Below are positions 46,901 through 57,502 of a DNA stretch of 64,000 bases, piece after piece (within the stretch, counting starts at the first letter, position 1; each line of letters begins with the position of its first letter). The stretch is taken from NCBI GenBank assembly GCA_026545225.1, contig CM048846.1:13727975-13791974 (forward strand), in the 5' to 3' direction. The notes beneath the pieces were generated by a model that saw only the letters and a program-made list of their open reading frames with translations, made no database searches and was not told the DNA's origin. The position numbers were made by a program, and so were the translations under genes. This DNA comes from Cornus controversa (Eukaryota > Streptophyta > Magnoliopsida > Cornales > Cornaceae).

Positions 46901-49872
46901 GGAGATAAATAATTTTATATATAGGTTATATATATTATAGTATATATATATATAGATAGAGAAAAAGAAAGAGAAATTTAATTACTTTTTTATTTTATGT
47001 TAACATTATTATTTATGGAAATAAATAATTATATATATAGATATAGATAGAGAAAAAGAAAGAGAAATTTAATTACTTTTTTATTTTATGTTAACATTAT
47101 TATTTATTAAAATAAATAATTATATATATAGGTTATATATACTATGTATATATATAGGGTTGTTCAAAGGGGCATTTGGGTCCATTAGACAGGGTTAAAT
47201 GACTAATTTTAGCATTCAAAATGGTTAGGTCAAAAGTCAAAGAGCAGTAGGATTATTTCGCTATGAAGAAGTGCTCTGACACACTGGACTTCTAGCAGGA
47301 GGGGGTGTTTGTGATATACAGAACAAACTACAGGGAGTGTTGGTGACGAAAATTCAAAGAGTTGTAGCCGCATGACAATACATCAAATTTCAGGGGTGCC
47401 AGTAATATTTACCCTATATTTAAAGCAATAATCACTCATGCAACCCATCTGGACTAGATGAACATGTTAATGTACAATGTTTGGAACATACAGTTAAATT
47501 ATAGCCGAATGAGATAAATCATGTATGGGAGGACAATTTAATGGTAATGTAGGAAAAACTTGTGGTGCGTATGAGATGGTGCAAAAGTTAGAAGGGTTTT
47601 CTAAGGAGAAATCTTAACATCTCCAAATAGATTGGCAATTTTAAATGTATATATGAAAAATTATCAAGAATATATGTGGGATCGTAAGAATAGGTGATGG
47701 AATTCAAAATTTTAGATAGTAGGATTATTTAAAAATACGATGTTAAAAAAAAAAAGTGCATGTAATTTACAAGATGAAACAAACACTAAAAATAGGATTA
47801 TTTAAAAAAATAAGATTTTAAAAAAAGTGCATGTAATTTACAAGATGAAACTAACACGATATGATGATATGGAATAAGATTGATAAATATATTTAAATAA
47901 TATCAAAGCAAGTTCTTAGAAAATCAAAATGAAAACCATTATTTAAAGTTCAGAAGAATATTGTTAGTAAATAATTTTTTCACACTATCCGGTGTAGTGG
48001 ATTATGGAGGTCTAGGAGAGAGGATGGTGTTGGTTGACAGCGGTGGTGGTGGTCAGTTTGAGAGATGGGGGAGGGGGGGGGGGGGGTAGGTTAAATTTGG
48101 GGTTAATTTAATAATTCCATCCAATCACAATGATGTCAGCAATTTAGATGTTTATGGATATAAAAGTAATGGGAGTAAATTTGTCATTTCAATACCAACT
48201 GTCAACAAACGTTAAGTTTCTTGCTCTGACAGTGGGTGTTAAAGTGATTTTCACAAAAGTATGGTGCAATAAATTTACCCTTTAATTAAAGTTATAAGCT
48301 CAATAAAGCAGAATGGTGAAATATGATTCATGCAGTTGACTCCAAATAGTTGAGACAAGATTTTGTTTAGTTGGTTTGAGTAATTGTGTGTATTGCCAAT
48401 TTGGCTGGTTAACTAATATTGAGGAAGGAGAATTGATGTGCTCGTTAGGCTATATGAGTTGAGGAATAAAGGTGTGATGTTTGACCTCAAAAAACTCTAA
48501 AGCATGATTGATGAGTCTTTAACCATTGAACCTTCGGGCAGTTATAACATGGCTTTCGCTTCCATTCATTCTTAGGAGTGGTGGAAAACGACAATGCATT
48601 TGGATAACTCGATCTCTTAAAAGTTTATTCTTCCCTTCTCTCTGGCTGATTTGGATGACTATCCTGCACGCATTCTCTCATCTCATTTGAGACCCCAATT
48701 ATCTCCAAGGGTTTCATTTGTTGAGGGAATTCTTGGCACCCAAATAAAGCATGAAGGAAATTTTTGAAGATTAATGAAGAAGTTGGAAACATGGAAACAC
48801 CACCCTTTTTGGGAAAGTTTTTGCATCCTAACTTGGAAGATTAACTTCTTTAAAGTGCATCTGATGCCTTGTTTTTAATTTACTTTTATTGTAATGTCTA
48901 GGAAATTTGTTGAAAACTGAGCTGTAATGTTCATTTTAATGACTTCTTCCATGATTTTTTTGTTCTGCTCCCATCCTTTGAGAAAATGTACCTTCTTTAA
49001 GTGGTTCAAACACGTACTAGAATATACAAGTGAACCCAATCTTTGGTTATACATTTGTTTTAAATGCAACCTCTATAGCAAGTTTGTAATCTAATATTTC
49101 CTCATGTCCTCTTTCCTTTATTCAGCCATACCTTCCAGTGCTAGAATGGCAAGACAAAAGGTTTGTTTGCTTCTTGTTGACATGCAGTAAACACATAGAC
49201 CGTTATTGGTGATTGATTTATGTTGCAGGCTTTGCTTCCGAGTCGCTCACCCCAAAGAATGAAAATAACATTATTCCAGACATTCCTGCAACTGTAGCAG
49301 CTGTTAAGAACCCCACCTCAAAGATAGTCTACGATGAGCACAACCATGAGCGTTACCCACCAGGTGACCCCAGCAAGCGGGCATTCGCCTATTTTGTTTT
49401 GACAGGTGGAAGGTTTGTGTATGCTTCCCTGATTCGCCTCCTTATCCTAAAGCTTATTCTCAGCATGTCAGCCAGCAAGGACGTTCTAGCTCTGGCCTCT
49501 CTTGAGGTTGATCTCTCCAGCATTGAACCTGGCACCACTGTGACTGTTAAATGGCGTGGAAAGCCAGTCTTCATCAGGCGCCGAACAGAGGAGGATATCA
49601 AGCTGGCGACCAGTGTTGATGTGGGATCTCTCCGTGATCCGCAGGAAGACTCAGCCAGGGTTAAGAATCCAGAATGGCTTGTTGTTATTGGGGTTTGCAC
49701 TCATCTGGGTTGCATCCCCTTACCAAATGCTGGTGATTTTGGTGGGTGGTTTTGCCCATGTCATGGTTCTCATTATGACATCTCTGGCAGGATCCGTAAG
49801 GGCCCGGCGCCATACAATCTGGAGGTACCGACTTACACTTTCTTGGATGAGAACAAGTTACTAATTGGATGA
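33966..49872 (+). CDS. UCR1: Rieske iron-sulfur subunit of mitochondrial complex III (15-kb intron)
   Basis: Carries electrons from ubiquinol to cytochrome c1 in the inner mitochondrial membrane. Two exons, 33966-34155 and 49229-49872, join across an intron of 15,073 bp (donor G|GTTAGC, acceptor TTGCAG|GC) as ...[11 protein letters not shown], giving 277 residues, close to other plant precursors. Exon 1 is a presequence starting [11 protein letters not shown], the usual plant Rieske N-terminus. Exon 2 has [20 protein letters not shown], a membrane segment near [16 protein letters not shown], the hinge [18 protein letters not shown], then the cluster motifs CTHLGC (C220, H222, C225) and CPCHGSHY (C239, C241, H242). 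C220/H222/C239/H242 bind the 2Fe-2S centre; C225-C241 form the disulfide. The C-terminus is EENKLLIG-like (LDENKLLIG). No additional exon is needed between the two. The intron holds at least ten repeats. Confidence 0.95.
34790..35255 (+). mobile_element. RTE-clade LINE fragment (Rieske intron)
   Basis: Degenerate plus-strand RTE 3' end: [16 protein letters not shown]-like block near 34975-35025, [11 protein letters not shown] region, and a terminal [14 protein letters not shown] near 35190-35233, matching the family's AEWRxRIHVADPN end. Frames are broken and the 5' part is missing. Confidence 0.8.
35860..36240 (-). mobile_element. Solo LTR, family A, 381 bp, TSD CCATG
   Basis: TGTTA...TAACA ends and a perfect 5-bp duplication CCATG (35855-35859, 36241-36245). 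On the minus strand it reads as an LTR with a TATATAAGG box, so it probably lies antisense to the Rieske gene. A second copy of the family is at 42521-42845. No internal region, so it is the product of LTR-LTR recombination; superfamily not determined. Confidence 0.85.
36433..37539. mobile_element. TIR DNA element, about 1.1 kb (Harbinger-like candidate)
   Basis: Left end GGGTGCGTTTAGTAACGAAA, right end the inverse of GGGTGCGTTTAGTAACAGAAA. TTG flanks both ends (36430-36432, 37540-37542), a 3-bp duplication though not the canonical TWA. Internal sequence includes (TA)n at 37024-37052 and AGAAATATTT motifs near both ends. No transposase frame. Confidence 0.65.
37543..39672. other. Rieske intron segment without a bounded element
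   Basis: AT-rich intron DNA, no exon or element boundary detected. Open frames such as 38590-38874 (-) have no recognised motif. Confidence 0.4.
39673..39918. mobile_element. Stowaway MITE, 246 bp
   Basis: Starts CTCCCTCTGTCCCAAAA and ends with the inverse of CTCTCTCCATCCCAAAAT, the classic Stowaway (Tc1/mariner) terminus. A TA dinucleotide lies at both ends (39671-39672 and 39919-39920). Internal sequence is non-coding. Confidence 0.92.
40795..41145 (-). mobile_element. L1-type LINE 3' fragment
   Basis: The minus strand encodes [20 protein letters not shown] near 40990-41060, the end of the zinc-binding reverse-transcriptase domain of plant L1 elements, followed by a 3' end with A-rich tail on the minus strand (TTTTTTT on the plus strand near 40796). 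Strongly 5'-truncated and disrupted. Confidence 0.75.
41576..41668 (-). mobile_element. tRNA-derived SINE, second copy of the 7024 family
   Basis: On the minus strand: TTGTAACCTAGTGGTACTTC, AGGTCGAGGGTTCAAGTCC (B box) and TGGGTGTGTGAG, the same blocks as 7024-7154. Flanked by TTGGAGTATTGT (41564-41575 and 41669-41680). Inserted at the edge of an RTE remnant. Confidence 0.85.
41690..41800 (+). mobile_element. RTE LINE scrap
   Basis: Short plus-strand stretch reading like [20 protein letters not shown], part of the RTE C-terminal region. Too small to say more. Confidence 0.5.
42371..43281 (+). mobile_element. Solo LTR, family B, split by a nested solo LTR
   Basis: Begins TGTTGGGAATTGTG and ends CTTGTTTCTTAACA, with GTTT on both sides (42367-42370, 43282-43285). 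The 3' half has CCGTGGACGTAGGC and GCCGAACCACGTA, sequence common in plant LTR ends. Removing the nested insertion leaves about 580 bp. No internal region remains. Confidence 0.75.
42521..42845 (-). mobile_element. Solo LTR, family A, nested in family B LTR, TSD AATAG
   Basis: TGTTGTG...CATAACA ends and a perfect AATAG duplication (42516-42520 and 42846-42850). Clearly related along its length to 35860-36240 (shared CACTATGCGAAAAT, CAAACCCTAGCTCT and AGATGCCCTTATAT). It is younger than its host LTR. Confidence 0.88.
43678..44519. mobile_element. hAT-like non-autonomous element (candidate)
   Basis: Left end AAGGGATGACAATGGGGC and right end the inverse of TAAGAGTGGCAATTAGGCCC, with GGGG/CCCC-rich subterminal blocks (GGGATGGG, CCCATCCC) on both sides. 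The middle has (TA)n(GA)n at 43949-43983 and (AT)n at 44273-44291. Flanking 8-mers are only partly alike, so it is old or the ends are slightly off. Confidence 0.55.
44890..45181. repeat. Tandem duplication, unit about 145 bp
   Basis: The block containing TTGAATGATCACAATAGTTA and GATAATAGTGAAACTAGTAA occurs twice head-to-tail (about 44900-45045 and 45046-45180) with few differences, so it is recent. It directly adjoins the Pack-MULE-like element. Confidence 0.9.
46214..46378 (-). pseudogene. Captured FTSHi-type AAA ATPase exon fragment
   Basis: The minus strand encodes [20 protein letters not shown], then [20 protein letters not shown] and [15 protein letters not shown], followed by an intact GTAAGC splice donor (46213-46208). 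This matches the Walker A exon of plant FtsH-like proteins, closest in memory to FTSHi4 (plastid import motor/embryo-lethal family). The Walker A second residue is His where Pro is usual, and an Ala in KAVAGEAG is Val here. The Walker B, arginine-finger and protease parts are absent, so this is a fragment and not a gene. Retained intron sequence means it was captured from genomic DNA. Confidence 0.85.
46905..47110. repeat. Tandem duplication, unit about 105 bp
   Basis: AGAGAAAAAGAAAGAGAAAT and TTATGTTAACATTATTATTT occur twice head-to-tail within the Pack-MULE-like element, nearly identical. Confidence 0.9.
48069..48086. repeat. Poly-G run
   Basis: GGGGGAGG followed by a run of G, in a GGT-rich stretch (48040-48090) of the Rieske intron. 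Unusual in this AT-rich DNA and prone to sequencing error. Confidence 0.85.
48295..48370 (+). mobile_element. RTE LINE 3' scrap
   Basis: Reads like [16 protein letters not shown], the terminal block of plant RTE elements. Just upstream (about 48260-48285) is TAAATTTACCC, which may be the end of another terminal-repeat element whose left end I did not find. Confidence 0.5.
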
Positions 49873-50528
49873 GCATTGAAGATGAGATTTCTTTCTGGTG
49901 AATAATGACACATTTAGGATTTCATCATTATATATTTCATTTTTAAATTGTCTCGTGCACATATATTTATTTTTCTCCTTCCCCTATGGAAATGCTCAGT
50001 GATGGTTATGTAACTTGCATATTGCCATTGCTATTGAGGATGGTTTTGATCTGAAGTCAATAAGTTGCCCACACATCATATAAAAATCTTGATGTTTTAT
50101 AGAGGCTGCTTTTATGATAATTTAATAATGCAGGTTATGGTCTTCAATACTGATTTTTTTTTTTTCTTTTATCCCAAATTATGTATTTTTTATGATGTGC
50201 AACCAACCACCTAGTGAATGATGAAGTTGTGTTGTTTGGTTCCATGTTGCGTAACAAGACCATGTTCGACTCCTTGCTGAGTTATTGTTATTCTGAAATT
50301 CCAAAAAGAATGTTGAACCAAGTAAAAAAAAATTAGGTTGCTTGTGAAGAATGAATGAGAGATATCATGATGTCTACAAGATAAAAATATAAAGAATGTA
50401 TTGAGAAATAGTGTGTGAATTCTTATTATCCAGTAAAGATGTGCAGTGAAACCAAGTGGGAGTCCTGTTGTATGCTCACACACACACACAGTAGAGGATG
50501 AAAGATGATGTTATTTAGAAAATCCTTA

Positions 50529-51715
50529 TCATCGCTCGAAGAGGCCTTTAACATACACCATGCCTTTCTCACTCAGCTGGAGCTCCTTTCTCATTTGCTC
50601 TACTTGCTCGTCATCTCCTTGAACGATGATCTCTGTCAGGGTCCCATCACCTGCCACTATCATTTTGACCTTGATCTGCTCCTTTCTTGATGCTCGATTC
50701 CAGTAATACAGTCCTCTGTTTAATTCCCAAAACAAAACAAAACAAAACAAAACATTATTATTAGTACTTCTTCTTCTAATCTAATCTAATCTAATCTGTC
50801 ATTCCAGTTACTGAATTGGATGAATAGAAAGCTTGACAAGTAAAAGTGCACACTTACGCCAACGGACTTAAGATGGTAAGCCAGAACCAATTATTGCCCA
50901 CGTCTGGAAAAGTAATGGTAAGTACAAGGGCAACGCTTGCTAGGCTTATGCAGGTGCAGAATGTGAGAAATGCTGCTTGTCCTTGGCTTGGAACCATCAT
51001 GCCCTCAAACCTTCAACCAAGGAGAAACATGTATGTATGTATGTATGTATGTATGTATATCAGACACAAAAACGTGTACACGCACACAGCATCTTTTGAA
51101 CTTCCTACTTGGAATATAATTTATGTAATGGTCTGGGTGTGGAGCTAATCTGCAATGCAATTGAAAGCTCACAAGGACAAGCGCTTATAATAACCGGTTC
51201 TGAATCTTCTGATACACAGTTTAATTACCACATGGAAAAAATAAAATAAAAAAAGAGTAGAAGTTTGCAACTTTATTGAAATTTTTTCAAGTACCAGACA
51301 TGCATTAATTTAATAGGATTCATGTGGCCGACCGTATTCATATGGTATGGGATAAAATAGCATGGGAAGGAGCTACACATGCATCCTATGGAGATTGAAC
51401 CTTGGTTCGTGCTTAGCATTGGAGGTAATCAGAATCAGTAGGTAACAAAACACTAACTAAACAATATTAATAGCATACTAAATTAAAATGTCTCTCTCAT
51501 GAGGGTTAAATTGTTGAGGGTCTGTCCTAAGCATTGACAGTATGAACATTGGTCCTTGTGGATTTGGATCTCGTTCAAGATTAGGTATGGATAAATAATC
51601 TCATATGTCGTCTAGTTCTAGTGCAATGGCATTGAAGGTGCTGGTGTTCAAAACTTAATTGCCATGTGAATTATCAAACTAGCTATTTGGCTGACCCATT
51701 GTGAATGCGATTGAG

Positions 51716-51769
<54 letters not shown>

Positions 51770-52683
51770 CTTACGTTATGGTTTCTCCTCTGTCTAACAC
51801 CACAAAATTGTTGCGAGTGAAGAAAGAAAGAATTTCTCCAGCCACCTGGCTAGGCACTTTCTTCCCTTCCCCTTCCCCTTCCCCTATAAACGTCTTCTGC
51901 ACAATCTGAGTCACCAAACCACAATGAAATTTTTGTAATTCATAAAATTTGAAGAAACATAATAAAATATATAGCAACAACAAAAGAATTAATATTTATT
52001 CAAACCTCGCACACCCATCTCATCTGACTCTTCTGAAGTCCTTTCGCTACATAATTTTTTAATTTGTTTGTGTAAATTATAATATTATCTGTAAATTTCT
52101 CAGCAAGCCCATAAAACATAGCAACTTCATGAATCATGACCCACGTCTCACTTAATTTACTCAACCAAGATGCCCATTAATTGTTGTTTAAAAAAAGAAA
52201 ATTTTGAAATCCTCGCCTAAAAATTAATCAAGTTATAAATCAAAATCAGGCTTCTTGATTGAAAAAAAAGAGACAGGAATTCAGAAGAAAAAAAAAACCA
52301 TTCTGTGTGGTGGAGGTACGTACCTTAGATTTAACAGAGCGCTTGATGAGGGACCATAGGCCTGGAACAGAGATGACAAAGAGACCCAAAGAAGTGTAGT
52401 AGCTGACCAACGAATAGCCCACACTGTCTGCGAGTAGAAAGAGCAGCGAGGATGATGGGTTGTTGTGATGGACAAGCAGTGCCGAAGAAGAAGATGAAAG
52501 AACATCGTGGAGAGAGGAGACTCCAACTACGAGCTGCCTCCTCCTGGGTCTTGTTGGGGTTTGAGGAAGTCCAAGCCACGGTTGCTCGTGGGCAAATTCT
52601 CTACTTCTGAATTTGGAAGGATAAGAGAGAGGTTGGTGCGTATGGGAATGGGACGGTACTACTAGTATTACTTTAGCTGCCAT
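50529..52683 (-). CDS. CCB4: CCB4-like protein: cytochrome b6 heme ci attachment factor, chloroplastic
   Basis: CCB proteins (system IV) attach heme ci covalently to cytochrome b6 on the stromal side of the thylakoid, during b6f assembly. Four exons: 52683-52324, 51905-51775, 51010-50858, 50715-50529, giving 276 residues with in-frame joins (AAG|ATT, AC|G, GC|A). Residues 1-60 are Ser/Arg-rich, a likely transit peptide. A hydrophobic segment SLVSYYTSLGLFVISVPGLW lies at about 93-112. Exon 2 has VAGEILSFFTRNNFVVLDRG. Exon 3 has a second hydrophobic span (FLTFCTCISLASVALVLTIT). The C-terminus is KEQIKVKMIVAGDGTLTEI, IVQGDDEQVEQMRKELQL, KGMVYVKGLFER. These match what I recall of CCB4; CCB2 is a related family and would be the alternative. 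I use ATG 52683 (MAAKVILVV). Confidence 0.8.
51719..51768. repeat. (TA)n microsatellite beside CCB4 exon 2
   Basis: About 25 TA units beginning five bases beyond the exon-2 donor core (minus strand GTAAGTAATATAT), so the splice donor lies at the repeat edge. Confidence 0.92.
51890..52323. other. CCB4 intron 1
   Basis: AT-rich intron, nothing else recognised. Exon 2 begins at 51905. Confidence 0.4.
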
Positions 52684-55600
52684 TTGCACAACAAGAGAGG
52701 ATGATGATGATGATACTGTTGTCTGCCTAGCTATCCATCTACTTACCTCTACCGAAAATTATATGCTACAACCCTTGTTACAACTCCTTGCTTTAATCAA
52801 CCAATAGCAACACACCACTAAGGCGGACAGGTTCCAAAACCTTTTATTTTTTTTTTTTTTTTTTTTTTTATTTTTTTTTTTTACCGAATATCAAATTCCA
52901 ACCGATGATGAAGTGCATTTACCAAACTGTCCCTTATAATTAACTATTTTTAAAATTTAAAAAAATATAAAATGCCGAAACTAACTTCAACATGTAAATC
53001 GATCCATATTTTAAAATATTTAAGTGTTTGAGATGTGTTTGTGTGGTGGTTTATTCATTGCTAAGGGAGAGAACGACGGAAAAAGCGATCTAGGGCTTCA
53101 GACTAAGTGCAATTTTGGATCTAAAGTTCGAGTTCGCAATTTACTCTTGAATTTACAAGTTATTCTTCAAATAATTCAGTTGTCTATATTTCTCTATTAT
53201 ATTTGTCATTTTTAGATCTGTGTTTTTTTCATTTGAGCATGGGGTGCTTTCAGTGCACATAAAAGTGGATATAAATTACTGTGTTTTGATTGGGAAGGTT
53301 TGTGCTGAGGTGAGTGTGAAGGCTGACCTTGGGTATTCATTCATGGGATTCTTTTGGTTTATTCGTTGTTTCTTTTGTTTTTCATTATTTTTCCTCTTCA
53401 TATTCGGATGGCCATTTTATTTTGATTTATAAATTACTATCACAGTTGTTGAACTAAAGTTTGATTTTCTTTTATTCCGATGCCATTTTATTTTGATTTA
53501 ATAATTTCTATCATAGTTTTTTATTTTCTTTTTTAATTATATTTTCCTCCTGATATTCCGATGGTCATCTTCTACTAGTTCATCATGACCCATTAACAAC
53601 TATCGTCTGTATTTATTCTGCTATAGAAATTAAAATCAAAGCCTAGCAGAGACATTTATTCTGAGAGTTTGAGGTATCCCGTGGACCAAGCATCATATTT
53701 ATGATGGGACATTAGTAAGATCTTAGAAAACAAAGTGTTGATTAGTACAGGATATTTATTCTCATTTTGACTGTGGTATAATGAAGTGCCCAGGACATCA
53801 TTCTATTTATCTTTTTACTATGTATTGTGTTTCAATTAAATAATTTGTTGGTTTTTCATTTAAGATAATTATGTAAAACTTTTAGATACTTAAATTGTGA
53901 GTATTGATAAGATAATAGTTACATTATCATTTTTTATTCCATATTGCTTAATTTTCTCTTGCGAGTTTTACATATACATCTAGTATATATTTTTGGGGTT
54001 TGTCTTGTGCTTTTGTTAATTTTTCATGTATTTAGACATAATGAACATGTTAGATTGTCCCCGAGGTGGCTAATGGTAATGTTGAGTTCGCAGTGATCAA
54101 TGAGGCGGCAAATGAAAATGCTGAGATAGAAGATGACAATGTTGAATTGACAATGAACAATGTAGATGTCAAGGCTCATGATATGAAGGTATTAGGATTT
54201 GAAGACTTAACTACAATGTTATCTTAAAATTATTTTGACAATTTATAAACAAAGCAAAAATTATCAAACATATGTATCCTACAAATTTATTTTTATAAAC
54301 AATAAACACTAAAAATAAACGGTTGCCAAATAGATCCTAAGTTTTTGTGTTGACAAATTTCAGTGTCAAAACTTGATTAATCGAGTTATAATTTTATGTT
54401 TAGTTTGAGTCTCAATTTGGAAGCCGAATAACAAGTGATCTACACAAGCTCAGTGCCTATCGATCTCGATCGGATTTGAACATCACTGAAGATAAGTGAG
54501 TGTGTGTGCACTTCTTTTTGGAAAAGGGTTTAGTGAAGTCAATAGTTTTAAAGAAATTTTTTGGACATAACGTATTTGGAACCGGTTGCATTTTATTTGG
54601 AACTGGCTGCACTCTTTCGTTCATGTATTTGATCAAATATGTGACTATTTATCAAAAATACATAGTCAATAAATGACATGTATAACTATCATATGTCATG
54701 AAGTCAAATAATACCATATGAATCATAAACTTTCATGCTCACCAACAACTTTCACCATAAAATCAAGCATCTTAGTGCTCATATTTAACAAGAATCATAA
54801 CATATTAGTATATTACAACCATTAAATGACAAGAATAGCCTTATTCATCATTTAGACGTGCTTTGACTACTCACAACACATCAATACACAACTTAGGAAT
54901 TAGTTGGCTGCCCATTAAAGTGAAAGCTGACTTACTTAGAGCTAGAAAAAAAATTCAATGTTTATATTTTTTTGTTATTGTTCATGTGTTGCTTGTGATA
55001 GTACTTATCCAATGTGTTTTAGTGAAATGATCAAAGAAATTTAATTAGTTATTAATGATATTGGATTGCGCGCACACACATAAACTTGTTAGATGAATTT
55101 TTAAATTTTTATAAATTTTGTGAATTGGAATCGTGTTATGATTATGTAATTGAGAGTAATTTTGCTGATTTATTTATGGGTTCTAAAATTTTTGTTCATA
55201 TAAGTTTTGAATTTTTAAAATTTTTTTTAAATCATGATTAATTTTTGAAAACTTGATTGGAATATTCTCCGAGTTTATTTTTATCTCAAAAATGAAAAAA
55301 TTTAAATCCCCAAAAGATATTTTTTTCCCCTAAATGAACGATTTTATAAAATATGAAAGAAAAGAACCAATGAAGGCATACCATCACAAAAACTTCAGAA
55401 AAAGAAGAGTACCAAGGAGAGGAACCACTTCCTATACAAAAAGGGATAAACTTGTCACAAAGGCTACATAGAAACAAACTCAACATAAAGCAAATGTGGG
55501 CATGTTTGATAATTCAATTGAGCGCTTAAAACTTAAAAATTTCAATAATTTTTAAAATTAGTGTGTTTGATAACATTTGTAGATACCGCTTAAATAAATA

Positions 55601-56229
55601 AGTGTCTTGTTATAAGGAGTAAAAATTTTAAGCAATAGTAGGTTGTTTAAAGCCCAATGCAGAACAAAACTATTTTTTATTGACATATTTGTTTTTATAT
55701 ATATTCGATTCAATCGCCTTCTTGAGATACCTGTCATATTCAACTTCTTCCACAATACCTCCTCTATAGCAAGAATCTTAAAATTATGGTAAAATTTGTA
55801 CGTATTTATACGATTATTTCATAAAAGATAAAGTTAGGATAAAAAAAATTATTATGAAATACTTGCATATTTATCATTATAATAGGATTATTTTGTTTAT
55901 ATTTTAAAATATTGAACATTAAGAACAATAATTCAATTAATTCAACCAAAATAAAGTAGAAAAATAATATTATAAAAACAATTTAAAAAATTCTAAAATT
56001 ATCACAAATATAAAATTAACAAAGAATACTAGGAAAGCAAAATATGGACAAGATAAAGGGAAAAGATTTATCCATAAATAATAACATACATAGCCCAAAA
56101 TAAGGGAAGAAAAAACCTTAAGAAATTCATGCAGTTTAGACTTATTCCTAGATGAAAATATATGTTTGAGTGAAATTAGTTGTTGTATCAATTTTTTTAC
56201 AATATATTTTATAAAAAAAGGTTGCATGC
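52684..56229. other. Gene-poor region downstream of CCB4 promoter
   Basis: Starts with the CCB4 upstream region, a (GAT)n tract near 52701-52715 and a poly-T run at 52848-52880. From 53000 to 55900 it is AT-rich, with short open stretches such as 54060-54190 (acidic, PEVANGNVEFAVINE-like) ending at a GT donor. They could be remnants of a gene exon, but I recognise no family. No gene is claimed. Confidence 0.4.
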
Positions 56230-56410
56230 CAACATACATACCCCAATCCACCTTGTTGCTTCGCCACCTAAACGCATTCCAGGCTGCCTTGAAAGAGAAA
56301 GATCCCGAATTCCAGGAAATACCATCTGCTTGACCAATAAAAAAATTTATTGGCAACCAGTAACCAACCTCGACACAACTGTGGGCACTCCCGGAGGCCG
56401 GGATCACCTA
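56230..56410 (-). mobile_element. L1-type LINE fragment (zinc-binding RT domain)
   Basis: The minus strand reads GSFSFKAAWNAFRWRSNKVD followed by W, matching the SIKSAW...RxKVxW start of the zf-RVT domain in plant L1 elements. No further RT domain adjoins, so it is a scrap. The 40.8-41.1 kb copy carries the downstream part of the same kind of domain. Confidence 0.6.
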
Positions 56411-57468
56411 CACATTACTATGGATGAACTGATGCACTTTAGAATGTCTATTCCCACGTACACCACACTGCCTCCAAACTCTAACTCATCCATAATTTAA
56501 AGGAGAGGAGTGCTAGGAACAGTTGCTTAAGCGACTGTCCTTTCACAGTCGCTCTATTTATTGGTGAAAATCAATTATAGTAATTAATGCATTTTTGTGT
56601 AATAAATGTCTTACTTTTTCATCCAACAAAATGTCATTCTAGTTTTAAGATATTTACACTAATGCCATCAAGAAACAAATAAAACTATATTCATGGAGCG
56701 ATCATATTCTTCCAACAATCAGTCCTCAAAAATTGAGTAAGTCTGAAGTCCAGCACAACTAGACGAAGAGTCACAAGAAATGTTGAGCAACAAATTCTTT
56801 GTAGAGTGTAAAACTTTGATAAAGTTTGTGTAACTTTGCTTCGAGATAATAGATTAGTTTCGACAGATGAGTAGTCTCTGTGATTTTTTTCTTCAAAATT
56901 CTACTTAAAAAATTCATAGTATCATCTCTCACTTTACTTTATTTATTACTTTGTATAATTGATTTAGTTTTAATTGGACAAAGATTAAAATTGGTTGAAA
57001 ATTAATCATAGGAGCAAGCTTGATCTTTTCACCCTCTCTAAGTATTTTTCATCTATCAAACCTTCCATAGCCACTTTGGCACCGTAGTCCACCTCGCACC
57101 GAGGACCCCATTTTGCACCATTTTTTTATTTTAAAGAATGTTTAATATTTGTGTTGTGAAAGGAAAACTGAAAAATAGAAAGAAAAAAAATGACTTTGTT
57201 ATTTGACTAAGGGCTTATAATCTAATGGCATAACCTCCACCCTTCTCAAAGAGGAGTGGAAGGAAAAATTATCCTGTGTATTGAGAAATTTCACCACTAA
57301 TAAGACTTCATTTAATATGATTTTCTATAATAATGAAAAATAGTGTTTTATCAGTAGTAAAATTTTTACATTTAAAGAATTTCAAAATATTGTAGAACTA
57401 CTCGAAGGGAAGGGGTTCATGCCAGTGTGGACAAAAAAAAAGTGTGAATCCCCAACTAGAAAAAAAAA

Positions 57469-57502
<34 letters not shown>

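Larger units (their letters stand above)
45192..47414. mobile_element. Pack-MULE-like element carrying an FTSHi exon
   Basis: Left terminus GGGTAAATATCACTGACAAC; right terminus is the inverse of GGGTAAATATTACTGGCACC, with inverse similarity for about 50 bp (both contain TTTGATGTATTGTCA). A perfect 8-bp repeat TATATTTA lies outside both ends (45184-45191, 47415-47422). Mutator-like elements usually make 8-10 bp duplications, so this fits a MULE, although a different superfamily is possible. No transposase. The 2.2-kb interior contains an FTSHi exon with intron flanks (about 46000-46560), GATGG-rich stretches on both sides of it, and a head-to-tail duplication of about 105 bp (46905-47110). Confidence 0.75.

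Noticed and set aside
34360-49000. Additional Rieske exons within the large intron
   Set aside because: The 34155/49229 join already gives a full-length protein with the conserved junction; open frames in between belong to repeats or have no motifs.
49389-49700. Antisense open frames over Rieske and eEF2 exons (for example 49389-49700 and 61926-62123)
   Set aside because: They are shadows of strongly conserved coding exons on the other strand, without motifs.
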